The notes under the pieces: model-generated
Database searches by the model: none
What the model saw: the letters and a program-made list of their open reading frames with translations, nothing else
What the model was told of the DNA's origin: nothing
Translations under genes and position numbers: made by a program
Shown: piece after piece, positions 24,814-33,271 of the stretch
Layout of the letters: each line of letters opens with the position of its first letter
Position numbering within the stretch: the stretch's first letter is position 1
Assembly: GCF_034555375.1 (NCBI RefSeq)
Contig: NZ_CP140706.1
Location: 301,001 to 365,000 of the forward strand
Length of the DNA: 64,000 nucleotides
DNA from: Pseudomonas sp. B33.4
Lineage (GTDB): Bacteria > Pseudomonadota > Gammaproteobacteria > Pseudomonadales > Pseudomonadaceae
Direction: 5' to 3'

Positions 24814-25087
24814 ACTGGAGCAATTCCAGCAGGACTTGCTGGAATCTGTACGTCAGATGAAGGCCGGGAAGGCCGCGCGTGTAACGCAGGTGCCGCTCTC
24901 TGCGGCAGCGGAAGCACGTGCCAAAGTGGGCGTTTCTCAAAGTGCGTTTGCCAAGTTGATTGGGGTGAGTTTGCGGACTTTGCAGGATTGGGAGCAAGGT
25001 CGCAGGCAGCCGACTGGTGCGGCGCAAACTCTTCTGAGGGTTGCCAGTCAGCATCCTGAAGCGCTGCGGGATCTGCATCCTGCTTAA
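24803..25087 (+). CDS. HigA/NadS-type HTH antitoxin
   Basis: A 94-residue protein with an N-terminal helical toxin-binding part and a C-terminal Xre-type helix-turn-helix (KVGVSQSAFAKLIGVSLRTL, then QDWEQGRRQPTG). It pairs with the RelE-fold toxin upstream and probably binds the palindrome at 24470-24484. Confidence 0.9.
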   Translation: MVDELEQFQQDLLESVRQMKAGKAARVTQVPLSAAAEARAKVGVSQSAFAKLIGVSLRTLQDWEQGRRQPTGAAQTLLRVASQHPEALRDLHPA

Positions 25088-25090
25088 TCT

Positions 25091-25133
25091 GAAATAACAA
25101 AGCCCCTGCATCTCTACAGGGGCTTTTTTTGTA
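25091..25133. repeat. Direct repeat A, also a terminator, flanking the AAA ATPase gene
   Basis: The 43 bases from GAAATAACAAAGCCCCTGCA to TTTGTA match 26495-26538 with three substitutions and one extra G. The core is an intrinsic terminator: AAAGCCCCTG pairs with CAGGGGCTTT, with T7 after (25099-25131), serving higBA on the plus strand and the ATPase gene on the minus strand. Confidence 0.75.
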
Positions 25134-25149
25134 ACGTATACCTAGCGGC

Positions 25150-26307
25150 CTAACTCCCCTCAATCAAAGCCCGCTCTTCCAGCCAGATCTCTTGAACAAA
25201 CTGATCTGTAATGGCGTAGATCCCATGCCCGCGTCGCATGATGATGTTCTCGGCAACCAGCGCAATCACCACCGGTTGAATCTCTTCGACCCGCACCTCT
25301 CGCCCGACTGACTTCGAATACTCGGCCGCTGCGTCAGTGGAGAAAATTCCGCGAGCATCGCCTTCTGTGGATACGATTTTGTTGAAAACGGCTTGAGCCA
25401 AGCTACCCAGTTGCTCGACTTTTTCCAGCTCGATGCTCGCCGCGGCCGAGCGTAATGTGCTGGCTATTACGGGTAGGAAAACATCGGGCTCGCCCTCTTG
25501 CTGCAAGAGTTGGCGTAGGGCCTTCAACATTTCTTCAGGGCGATTTCCCAAAGTGTTGAACGCTTCGACAGCGGCTTCGAGGGACGGCAACTTGTCCTTC
25601 TTCACTGTCATTGCGAGTCGGTTGAGCAGGAATTCAACGTAATCGCCTTTCAGCAATGGATAGGCTGCTGACGTGGCTCCGGAAAAGGCGTGGTTGCGTT
25701 TGGCGGTCAGTTCGCTGACTTGTGCTCTGTGCGAACCTGTTCCGATAAATAGAAAGTATCCCGGCGTTTTCGGACGAGGGTTGATTGCATCGCGGGCGGC
25801 TTTGAGTGCCAGGAGCAGCTGATTGCCGTCGTCTGAGGAAATGGCGTGCTGCACCTCGTCAATGATCAACACCAGATCAGTCCTGGCTTGATCTACGACT
25901 TCGGTGAGTGCTTGCGCCAGTGTTGGGCCGTCGACGTTGCCAATGCTGTCGAGTTTGAAGCCGAACTTGAACCCAGCGGCGCCGATTTCAACATTGCTGA
26001 CTCGTTTGAATGTTTCCAAGGCAGAGGAGCCAGGTGTTTGAAGATCTTTCAGGGTTTCCCGGATGGCGTTGTGCACGAGCGTTGCCGGGTTGGCCAGAGT
26101 GTCGCTCCATAAGTCGACGTAGATGACCAAAGCACCTGCTTCTTCCAAGGCCGGGATAAGGTCGTTCCTCAGAAACGTCGTTTTGCCTGTGCGGCGCAGG
26201 CCAAACAGAAAGAGCCCTGAGCGCAGACTTTCATCGAGTACATCTGGATTGAGAAGCTGGCGTGCCATTGATTCAGCCAATACAGGGCGCTGAAAAATGC
26301 GGCTCAT
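25150..26307 (-). CDS. Stand-alone AAA-type ATPase (archaeal-ATPase-like)
   Basis: A 385-residue P-loop ATPase. Walker A is GLRRTGKTTF (residues 36-45), Walker B is LVLIIDEVQH (Asp150, Glu151), and a sensor-like strand is FLFIGTGSHRAQ. A winged-helix-like C-terminal region ends the protein. This layout is found in transposon, defence and STAND-like ATPases; there is no partner gene here. The ATG at 26307 has AAGAGGTG 7 bases upstream and is preferred to one eight codons earlier. The gene lies alone between two direct repeats beside tRNA-Thr, which suggests acquisition. Confidence 0.75.
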   Translation of the reverse strand: MSRIFQRPVLAESMARQLLNPDVLDESLRSGLFLFGLRRTGKTTFLRNDLIPALEEAGALVIYVDLWSDTLANPATLVHNAIRETLKDLQTPGSSALETFKRVSNVEIGAAGFKFGFKLDSIGNVDGPTLAQALTEVVDQARTDLVLIIDEVQHAISSDDGNQLLLALKAARDAINPRPKTPGYFLFIGTGSHRAQVSELTAKRNHAFSGATSAAYPLLKGDYVEFLLNRLAMTVKKDKLPSLEAAVEAFNTLGNRPEEMLKALRQLLQQEGEPDVFLPVIASTLRSAAASIELEKVEQLGSLAQAVFNKIVSTEGDARGIFSTDAAAEYSKSVGREVRVEEIQPVVIALVAENIIMRRGHGIYAITDQFVQEIWLEERALIEGS

Positions 26308-26338
26308 ACGATTACACCTCTTTATGCCCACACAATAA

Positions 26339-26366
26339 TTATCGCCAGCTCATAATTTGGCATAAA
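26339..26366. promoter_or_regulatory. Inverted repeat in the promoter of the ATPase gene
   Basis: TTATCGCCA and TGGCATAA form an imperfect inverted repeat about 30-60 bases before the ATPase start. It may be an operator. The rest of the region up to 26494 holds nothing recognisable. Confidence 0.35.
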
Positions 26367-26494
26367 GACTGAAGTGTGAACTTATGAGGCAAAGCGATGC
26401 TTTCGGGGTTTGTAAGCGGAAGTGTGGCGAGTACGGGGAAGAAGGGAGCAATTTCTACTGAAGCAGAAACACTGCCAAAAATATGACCACCCCA

Positions 26495-26538
26495 GAAACA
26501 ACAAAGCCCCTGCATTTCTGCAGGGGCTTTGTTTTGTA
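26495..26538. repeat. Direct repeat B, the terminator of tRNA-Thr
   Basis: This 44-base copy matches 25091-25133. It begins exactly at the 3' end of the tRNA-Thr gene (26539) and contains the terminator AAAGCCCCTGCA-N4-TGCAGGGGCTTT. Its duplication on the far side of the ATPase gene resembles an attachment-site duplication at a tRNA. Confidence 0.75.
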
Positions 26539-26614
<76 letters not shown>

Positions 26615-27043
26615 GTTGTGGGCGACGATTATAGCGATTGGGAAGATCCTGTAAACCCCTGAATTCAGACTATTTTTGCATCACAGCAAATTAAGTCCTG
26701 CGCAATGCGTAACACAGCATTTGCGCCTTACGCACGATAGGGCTGTTTTGCAGGGCAGGCAGTGGAGTTTAGGCTTTCGCGAGGCTGCAATTATTCACTC
26801 GGCGAGCCCATTGTTCGGCGGTTATGTCGTTTTGATTGGCAGCTTATGCACAACTGAAAGGCACGAAATCGAAGTCAGGCGAGGTTTTGTGAACCCATTC
26901 TCATTTTGTTCGCAAATCCCTGTTTTACAGGTTTTTTATTTATATGAACAAAAAATGACCAGTGCTGTTAAGGCCGCGAAACAGGCGCAGATATTGGATC
27001 CATGGGAAAACCATCAACAGAGTTATCCACAGGCTGTAACGTT
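26615..27043. other. Gene-poor stretch with DnaA-box matches
   Basis: No supported gene. It holds TTATGCACA (26844-26852) and a perfect DnaA box TTATCCACA (27023-27031); a third, TGTGGATAA, is at 27272-27280 inside the next gene. CCTGTTTTACAGG followed by T6 near 26920-26940 is a weak terminator-like hairpin. A frame of 123 codons spans the stretch but has only a TTG start, no ribosome site and no resemblance to a known protein. Confidence 0.4.
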
Positions 27044-28279
27044 TTAAGCGCGTTCGGCCAGTAGCAGCAAATTACGCGGTGTAAGCGTGGTATCGCAAAA
27101 GGTGCCGAGGCGTACGACGTATCCCTGTTCTTCGAGGAAAAGCGCCCGATCCAGATTCAGCCAAAGCTCAAGTGGCCGTCGGAACAATCCGCGAAGCAAT
27201 TCGAGGTTACGAACTTCGGCCAACCGCTGCCAACCGGCGGCTTCGATTGCGAGCCAATCTGGCGCACCGATTGTGGATAACTCTTTGAGCACAGCCACAT
27301 CTCGACAGTAATCAGCGAACGGTTTTTCCAGCCAGGCGCTGGGCAGGGAGGGCGTCGGCAGGTATTCGTCGACGCCACGCACTTGCCGTTGCAGCAGGTC
27401 GAAGGCTAAACGACGGGCCATCGAGATGTCGCGCAGACGTCGGACGCGAGCACCAGCGGTGACGGTTTCGCTCATCGGCAGTGCCAGATCTTCCAGCGAG
27501 AGCTGTAGGAGCGATCCCGAACCGGCCGAAGACAAAGCCTGATATTCACTGCGACTGACGCGGTTGTAGCAGCAGGGCGCGATCGCCATTTGCCGGCAAC
27601 CGGCAGCGCTGGCCAGTTGCATCAAGCGCACGTGCAAATCGCCGCAGGCGTGGAGTGCGACGGGAGTTTGAGTCGCGCTCAATACGGCAGAGGCGTCCGC
27701 CGCCAGTACGTCCTGCTGCACATGCAAAGCGTGCAGATGATGGCGCTGACTTAACGCCTGACCGCTGGCAACCAATAGCGGATCGTATTCAACGCAAGTC
27801 AGTTGCTGCCCCGCGCCCAGCAAGCGCCGCCCCAAATGCCCCTTGCCCGAACACCAATCCAGCCAGTGCGTCGGCTGCGAAGCAAAGGACAAACGGCTGG
27901 CAAACGCCTCGATCTGCTGCCACTTGCGCCCCGGCACATCGACATTCAATCGATGGCCCGCAACTTCCAGTGCATGCCCCGGCAACTCACCAATAGCACT
28001 CAGCTCAGCCGACAACGCCGCCAATGAAGCAAACGGCTCCGGCGCATCAACAAGATCAGCAGGTTGGTTGTGAGCGTTTTCCGCGTCTTCCAGCGACCGC
28101 CCGCGCAGCCACAAGGCCAGTTCCGGGTAGGACGCTTCCCAAGCAAGCGAAAGATGTGTGAACGGTCGAGGTTTCCACAGCGCCTGATGCTCAATCAAAA
28201 AAGCATCCAGCGCCGTGAAGCGGGCGAGTAAGTCCTCGCCCGTCAGCACGTAGGAAGAATCAACGCCCTTGGCAGGCAT
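27044..28279 (-). CDS. SAM-dependent methyltransferase
   Basis: A 411-residue protein. The central methyltransferase motif I is HWLDWCSGKGHLGRRLLGAG (about residues 160-180), followed by an acidic TCVEYDPLL and a His/Cys-rich motif LHACGDLHVRLM with CCYNRVS. These features match the methyltransferase-32/METTL25-like group, whose bacterial substrate is unknown. It is the last gene of the ABC-transporter operon and its start overlaps hisM by 20 bases. Confidence 0.82.
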   Translation of the reverse strand: MPAKGVDSSYVLTGEDLLARFTALDAFLIEHQALWKPRPFTHLSLAWEASYPELALWLRGRSLEDAENAHNQPADLVDAPEPFASLAALSAELSAIGELPGHALEVAGHRLNVDVPGRKWQQIEAFASRLSFASQPTHWLDWCSGKGHLGRRLLGAGQQLTCVEYDPLLVASGQALSQRHHLHALHVQQDVLAADASAVLSATQTPVALHACGDLHVRLMQLASAAGCRQMAIAPCCYNRVSRSEYQALSSAGSGSLLQLSLEDLALPMSETVTAGARVRRLRDISMARRLAFDLLQRQVRGVDEYLPTPSLPSAWLEKPFADYCRDVAVLKELSTIGAPDWLAIEAAGWQRLAEVRNLELLRGLFRRPLELWLNLDRALFLEEQGYVVRLGTFCDTTLTPRNLLLLAERA

Positions 28280-28949
28280 CGACGCGCAGCCAGCGCTCCA
28301 ACAGCTTGAAGCCGCGGACCAGCACGTAAGCCATCAGCAGATAGAACACGCCCGCGGCGAAGAAGATCTCCACCGGCAGATAGGTGCGGGCGATGATCGT
28401 GCGCGCCATGCCGGTCAGTTCCAGCAGCGTCACGGTGCTAGCCAGCGCGCTGGCCTTGAGCATCAGGATCACTTCGTTGCTGTAGGCCGGCAGGCCGATG
28501 CGCGCGGCACGCGGAAGGATGATGTAGAACATCGCTTTCGGCTTGGACATGCCCAAGGCCCGCGCCGCTTCGATCTCGCCCGGCGGAATCGCCTGAATCG
28601 CCCCGCGCAGGATCTCGGCGATGTACGCCGCCGTGTGCAGAGTCATGGTTACGGTTGCGCACCAGAACGGATCGCGCAGGTACGGCCACAACGCGCTTTC
28701 ACGCACTGCGTCGAACTGCGCCAGGCCGTAATAAACCAGGAACAGCTGAACCAGCAGCGGTGTGCCACGGAAAAAGAAGATGTAGGCGTAAGGCAGCGAA
28801 CGCACGTACCACAGCTTCGAAGAACGGGCGATGCCCAGCGGAATTGCCAGCAGCAGACCGGCAATCACCGCGATGGCCACCAGTTCCAGGGTCAGGGTCG
28901 CGCCCTGCGCCAGTTTCGGCAGCCACTTGATGATGACTTCCCAGTTCAT
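28260..28949 (-). CDS. hisM: Amino-acid ABC transporter permease (HisM type)
   Basis: A 229-residue inner-membrane permease with about five hydrophobic segments and the EAA loop EIEAARALGMSKPKAMFYII. It is the second permease of a polar amino-acid ABC transporter (histidine/arginine/lysine/ornithine class). Its ATG overlaps the hisQ stop (TAATG), which fixes the start. Confidence 0.9.
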   Translation of the reverse strand: MNWEVIIKWLPKLAQGATLTLELVAIAVIAGLLLAIPLGIARSSKLWYVRSLPYAYIFFFRGTPLLVQLFLVYYGLAQFDAVRESALWPYLRDPFWCATVTMTLHTAAYIAEILRGAIQAIPPGEIEAARALGMSKPKAMFYIILPRAARIGLPAYSNEVILMLKASALASTVTLLELTGMARTIIARTYLPVEIFFAAGVFYLLMAYVLVRGFKLLERWLRVDACQGR

Positions 28950-29641
28950 TAGGCGCTCCTCGCAAAGCCGCGAGCGGCGCGTTTTTCCAGGAAGTGCATG
29001 CCGGTCATCGCCAGCACGGTCAGGCCCAGGTACATGATCGCGGCGACCATATAGAAGGTGAACGGTTGTTTCGACACGGTCACGCCGATTTGCGCGTGAC
29101 GCATGATTTCTTCCAGGCCGATCACCGAGACCAGCGCGGTGTCCTTCATCAGGATCATGAACAGATTGCCCAGGCCGGGCAGGGCGATACGCCACATCTG
29201 CGGCATGATCAGCCGGGTGAAGATCCGCCATTTCGACAGGCCCAGGGCCTGGCCGGCCTCACGGTGGCCTTTGGGAATGGCGAGGATCGCGCCGCGGAAC
29301 ACTTCCGTGGCATAGGCGCCGAAGCACAGGCCCAGAGCGATTACACCGGCGGCGAAGGCGTTGAGTTGCAGGTCGGGGTTGCCGAAGAACTCACCGAGGG
29401 CGCGCATCAGGTTGACCGTACCGAAGTAGATCAACAGGACCCAGAGCAATTCCGGGACGCCACGCACCAGGGTCGAATAAGTGCCGCCAAGCCATTGCAG
29501 CGGCTTGTACGGGGAAGTCTTGGCCAAGGCGCCGAGCAGGCCGAGTACCAGTCCCAGGCACAGGGCGGTGAGAGCCAGTTGGACGGTCATCAGCGCGCCG
29601 GCAGTGAGGGCCGGGCCGAATCCGTAGAGGTCGATAATCAT
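28949..29641 (-). CDS. hisQ: Amino-acid ABC transporter permease (HisQ type)
   Basis: A 230-residue permease with the EAA-like loop HREAGQALGLSKWRIFTRLI. It forms the membrane channel with the HisM-type protein encoded immediately downstream. It starts MIIDLYGFGPALTAGALMTV, a typical HisQ beginning. Confidence 0.9.
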   Translation of the reverse strand: MIIDLYGFGPALTAGALMTVQLALTALCLGLVLGLLGALAKTSPYKPLQWLGGTYSTLVRGVPELLWVLLIYFGTVNLMRALGEFFGNPDLQLNAFAAGVIALGLCFGAYATEVFRGAILAIPKGHREAGQALGLSKWRIFTRLIMPQMWRIALPGLGNLFMILMKDTALVSVIGLEEIMRHAQIGVTVSKQPFTFYMVAAIMYLGLTVLAMTGMHFLEKRAARGFARSA

Positions 29642-29680
29642 GGGTTTCTGTTCAAATTGCGGCAGGCAAAGTCGGGAGCC

Positions 29681-29702
29681 GGCGCCGTCGAATCACGGCG
29701 CC
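29681..29702 (-). promoter_or_regulatory. Intercistronic hairpin between binding protein and permease genes
   Basis: GGCGCCGT and ACGGCGCC pair perfectly around six bases in the 78-base gap between hisJ-like and hisQ. Hairpins at this place often stabilise the binding-protein mRNA or reduce read-through to the permeases, giving excess binding protein. No T run follows. Confidence 0.6.
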
Positions 29703-29719
29703 AGTCCCACAGGTCAGGA

Positions 29720-30469
29720 TCAATAGATGCTGAACGGGAAGTACTTGTCGTTGATCTTCTTGTAGGTACCGTCGGCGACGATTTCCTTCAGAGCAGCGTT
29801 CAACTTCTCACGCAGTGGGTCGCCTTTACGCACAGCGATGCCGATCTTGTCGCTTTCTACGACCGGGTCACCTTTGAACTCGTAATTCTTGCCGGCGTCG
29901 CTTTTCAGCCAGTCGTAGTTGGCGTACTTGTCGGCGAGGATCGCGTCGACACGACCGGAAGTCAGGTCGAGGTAAGCGTTTTCCTGGGTGTCGTAGAGGC
30001 TGACCTTGATGTCATCGGCGTAGGTGTCTTCCAGCCAGGTACCGGCCAGAGTGGCACGCTGAGTACCGATGGTCTTGCCTTTCAGCGAGTCCTTGTCGGT
30101 TTTGAAGTCGACGTTTTTCGGCGCGATGAACTGCAGCTTGTTCGAGTAGTACGGGTCGGTGAAGTCGACCGCGCCCTTGCGCTCTTCGGTGATCGACAGC
30201 GAGGAGATCAGGAAGTCGAACTTCTTCGCGTTCAGGGCCGGAATGATGCCGTCCCAGTCGGAAGTGACCACGGTGCACTCGACTTTCATCTTCGCGCAGA
30301 GGGCGTCGCCGATGTCTTTGTCGAAGCCGACCACGTTGCCGCTGGCGTCTTTGTTGTTGAACGGCGGGTAGGCCGCTTCGATGCCCATCTTCAGGGTTTC
30401 AGCCATCGCGCCGGCGCTGAACGCGAGGGTGACGGCGGCGGCCAGGAAGACCTTCTTGAAATTCTGCAT
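29720..30469 (-). CDS. Periplasmic amino-acid-binding protein (HisJ/ArgT type)
   Basis: A 249-residue solute-binding protein with a signal peptide (FLAAAVTLAFSAGAMA, cleavage before ETLK). The mature start LKMGIEAAYPPFNNKDASG is the usual one for cationic/polar amino-acid-binding proteins. Further motifs are DFLISSLSITEERKGAVDFT and KIGIAVRKGDPL. It captures the amino acid for the HisQMP-type transporter. The exact ligand (histidine, lysine, arginine or ornithine) is not resolved. Confidence 0.9.
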   Translation of the reverse strand: MQNFKKVFLAAAVTLAFSAGAMAETLKMGIEAAYPPFNNKDASGNVVGFDKDIGDALCAKMKVECTVVTSDWDGIIPALNAKKFDFLISSLSITEERKGAVDFTDPYYSNKLQFIAPKNVDFKTDKDSLKGKTIGTQRATLAGTWLEDTYADDIKVSLYDTQENAYLDLTSGRVDAILADKYANYDWLKSDAGKNYEFKGDPVVESDKIGIAVRKGDPLREKLNAALKEIVADGTYKKINDKYFPFSIY

Positions 30470-30482
30470 GCATGTTGCTCCG

Positions 30483-31256
30483 TTAGCGGTTGCTGGACAT
30501 GAATTGTTTGCAGCGCGCCGAAAGCGGGTTTTCGAACACCTGCTGAGGCGATCCTTGCTCTTCTATAAGGCCCTGATGAAGGAACACCACTTCGCTGGAG
30601 ACCTGACGGGCGAAACCCATTTCGTGGGTCACGAGCAGCATGGTACGGCCTTCCTCGGCCAATGCGCGGATGACACTAAGTACTTCCTGAACCATTTCCG
30701 GGTCAAGCGCGGAGGTGGGTTCGTCGAACAGGATCACCTTCGGTTGCATCGCCAGCGTGCGGGCAATCGCCGCGCGCTGTTGCTGACCGCCGGACAGTTG
30801 CGCCGGGTAGGCGTGGCGCTTGTCGGCGATGCCGACCTTGGCCAGCAGTGCTTCGGCGACTTCGATCGCCTCCGCTTTGCTCTGGCCGAGCACGCGGCGC
30901 GGCGCCTCGATGATGTTGTCGAGGATGCTCATGTGCGGCCACAGATTAAAGTTTTGAAACACAAAACCAATCTCGGAGCGCAGACGGTTGATCTGTTTGC
31001 CGTCGGCGGCAACCAGTTCGCCATTCTTGGCGGCCTTGAGCTTGAGTTCTTCACCGGCCACCAGAATCTGGCCCTGGTGCGGGTTTTCCAGCAGATTGAT
31101 GCAACGCAGGAACGTGGACTTGCCGGAACCGGAGGAACCGAGGATCGAGATCACATCGCCGTCGCGGGCGGTCAGCGAGATGCCTTTCAGCACCTCAAGC
31201 TGTCCGTAGCGTTTGTGCAAGTTGCGGATTTCAAGCGCGGGCGTGGCCTCAGCCAT
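30483..31256 (-). CDS. hisP: Amino-acid ABC transporter ATP-binding protein (HisP type)
   Basis: A 257-residue ABC ATPase. Walker A is LGSSGSGKSTFLRCI, the signature is LSGGQQQRAAIARTL, Walker B is VILFDEPTSALD and the H-loop is LLVTHEMGFARQ. It is the first gene of the operon hisP-hisJ-hisQ-hisM-methyltransferase and lies 13 bases before the binding-protein gene. Confidence 0.93.
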   Translation of the reverse strand: MAEATPALEIRNLHKRYGQLEVLKGISLTARDGDVISILGSSGSGKSTFLRCINLLENPHQGQILVAGEELKLKAAKNGELVAADGKQINRLRSEIGFVFQNFNLWPHMSILDNIIEAPRRVLGQSKAEAIEVAEALLAKVGIADKRHAYPAQLSGGQQQRAAIARTLAMQPKVILFDEPTSALDPEMVQEVLSVIRALAEEGRTMLLVTHEMGFARQVSSEVVFLHQGLIEEQGSPQQVFENPLSARCKQFMSSNR

Positions 31257-31810
31257 GTGCGTTCCTCATATATGTTGCGCTCCTGCTGTTGGATGGCCTT
31301 CCTGGCGAGGCGGCCAAGCTAGCATAGCGTTTCAATGGCAGCCAACAGCGCTACGAGCGGTTAACGGGTGGCATGTGGCAGGTTGTCGCATCGGCACAGC
31401 AGACTGTCGCCCCATCAACAACCGAACGGGTGTTTGATCGTGCAAACCCGTGGGTGTCGCGTAAAAAAAGGCGCGATGTTGCCAGCTTTGGCGGGGTGTT
31501 GGAAGCGCTATCCGGCCGAACGTTCCGGATTCGCCCTTTTATTGTGCATCCCACACTTTTTCAGTGTGTTTCTGGTGCGCGAATTCGTCTTGAAAGTGAG
31601 TCGCAGGGTAACGCTCTGGCGAATAGCCATTAATCTCAAGGACTTGCGATGACCATCCGGTCGCGCGCAAAGCCGCGAGCCAAAAGACTTTGAAACATTT
31701 TGGCGCATTTATTGCGTGCAGAATCCGGAACGCCCTGTTGGTTTCTTTTTACGAGAAAGAACACACCAGGCAGGACGGACTGAATCGCTTTCCTTGCAAA
31801 GGTAGTTTCG
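31257..31810. other. Long divergent intergenic region
   Basis: The 554 bases between hisP and the permease gene hold the promoters of both operons. The identifiable element is a sigma-54 promoter at 31701-31716. Short open frames on the plus strand (for example around 31373-31633) lack ribosome sites and look like chance. Confidence 0.5.
31701..31716 (+). promoter_or_regulatory. Sigma-54 promoter for the GABA-type permease gene
   Basis: TGGCGCATTTATTGCG fits TGGCAC-N5-TTGC with the invariant GG and GC ten bases apart. It lies about 95 bases before the start codon, so transcription would begin near 31727. A nitrogen- or substrate-responsive activator would be required. Confidence 0.65.
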
Positions 31811-33202
31811 ATGAGCAGTACCCCAAGCTCCAATGGCCTCGAACAGGGGCTCAAACCGCGTCATGTGACCATGTTGTCGATCGCCGGTGTCATCGGCGCC
31901 GGTCTGTTCGTTGGCTCCGGCCACGCCATCGCTGCCGCCGGCCCTGCCGTGCTGCTGGCTTACGCCGCCGCTGGTACCTTGGTGGTGTTGGTGATGCGCA
32001 TGCTCGGCGAAATGGCCGTTGCCTCGCCGGACACGGGCTCCTTCTCGACGTACGCCGACCGTGCCATCGGCCACTGGGCCGGTTTCACCATCGGCTGGTT
32101 GTACTGGTGGTTCTGGGTCTTGGTGATTCCGCTGGAAGCCAACGCCGCCGCGACCATCCTGCACGCCTGGTTCCCTGACGTCGGCATCTGGGCCTTCGCG
32201 CTGGTCATCACCCTGCTGTTGACCGTTACCAACCTGTTCAGCGTGAAGAATTACGGCGAGTTCGAATTCTGGTTTGCCCTGATCAAAGTGCTGGCAATCA
32301 TCGGCTTCATTGCCCTCGGTCTGGCGGCGATCTTCGGCTTCCTGCCGAACAGCCAGGTCAGCGGCGTTTCGCACCTGTTCGACAGCGGCGGCTTCCTGCC
32401 TAACGGCATGGGTGCGGTACTGGGCGCGATCCTGACCACCATGTTCTCCTTCATGGGTACCGAAATCGTGACCATCGCGGCCGCGGAATCGAAAAACCCG
32501 GGCAAGCAAATCTCCAAAGCCACCAACTCGGTGATCTGGCGGATCGGCTTGTTCTACCTCGTGTCGATCTTCATCGTTGTGGCCCTGGTGCCTTGGAACG
32601 ATCCTACGCTGGCTAACCTCGGTTCCTACCAGACCGTGCTTGAGCGCATGGGCATCCCGAACGCCAAGATGATCGTCGACATCGTGGTTCTGGTCGCGGT
32701 AACCAGCTGCCTGAACTCGGCGCTGTACACCTCGTCGCGCATGCTCTTCTCCCTCGGCAAGCGTGGCGATGCCCCGGCCATGGCAACTCGGGTGAACAAA
32801 AGCGGTACGCCTTACTGGGCGGTGATGCTGTCCACCGGCGCGGCGTTCCTGTGCACCTTCGCCAACTATGTGGCCCCGGCCGCCGTGTTCGAATTCCTGC
32901 TGGCCAGCTCCGGCGCGATCGCACTGTTGGTGTACCTGGTAATCGCCTTCTCGCAACTGCGTATGCGCAAACAGCGCATGGCGCGCGGCGAGAAAATCGT
33001 CTTCAGCATGTGGCTGTTCCCGGGCCTGACCTACGCGGTGATCATCTTCATCGTCGCAGCCCTGACCATCATGTTGTTCCAGGAAGCGCATCGCGTGGAG
33101 ATCCTCGCGACTGGCCTGCTGAGCCTGATGGTGGTGGCTGCCGGTTTGCTGGTTGCACGCCGTCGCAAGCTGGAAAAACGTGGCGCGGTGGTGTTGAACT
33201 GA
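31811..33202 (+). CDS. gabP: GABA permease-type amino-acid transporter
   Basis: A 463-residue amino-acid/APC-superfamily permease with about 12 hydrophobic segments. The start GLKPRHVTMLSIAGVIGAGL and FVGSGHAIAAAGPAVLLAYA are typical of GabP. It imports 4-aminobutyrate or a related amino acid by proton symport. A sigma-54 promoter upstream and a strong terminator downstream make it a single-gene unit. Other members of the family differ in substrate, so GABA is likely but unproven. Confidence 0.87.
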   Translation: MSSTPSSNGLEQGLKPRHVTMLSIAGVIGAGLFVGSGHAIAAAGPAVLLAYAAAGTLVVLVMRMLGEMAVASPDTGSFSTYADRAIGHWAGFTIGWLYWWFWVLVIPLEANAAATILHAWFPDVGIWAFALVITLLLTVTNLFSVKNYGEFEFWFALIKVLAIIGFIALGLAAIFGFLPNSQVSGVSHLFDSGGFLPNGMGAVLGAILTTMFSFMGTEIVTIAAAESKNPGKQISKATNSVIWRIGLFYLVSIFIVVALVPWNDPTLANLGSYQTVLERMGIPNAKMIVDIVVLVAVTSCLNSALYTSSRMLFSLGKRGDAPAMATRVNKSGTPYWAVMLSTGAAFLCTFANYVAPAAVFEFLLASSGAIALLVYLVIAFSQLRMRKQRMARGEKIVFSMWLFPGLTYAVIIFIVAALTIMLFQEAHRVEILATGLLSLMVVAAGLLVARRRKLEKRGAVVLN

Positions 33203-33219
33203 TCCGTTACGCGTAATGC

Positions 33220-33259
33220 AAAACGGCCGCTGTCAGTGATGACGAGCGGCCGTTTTTGT
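33220..33259. terminator. Intrinsic terminator between gabP and the small-protein genes
   Basis: AAACGGCCGCT pairs with AGCGGCCGTTT around a 14-base loop, with A and T runs on both sides, so it can end both convergent transcripts. Confidence 0.85.
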
Positions 33260-33271
33260 TTGTGAGAGGGG

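Noticed and set aside
26676..27047. A 123-codon frame between tRNA-Thr and the methyltransferase gene
   Set aside because: Only a TTG start, no ribosome site, AT-rich segments and DnaA-box-like sites; it looks non-coding.
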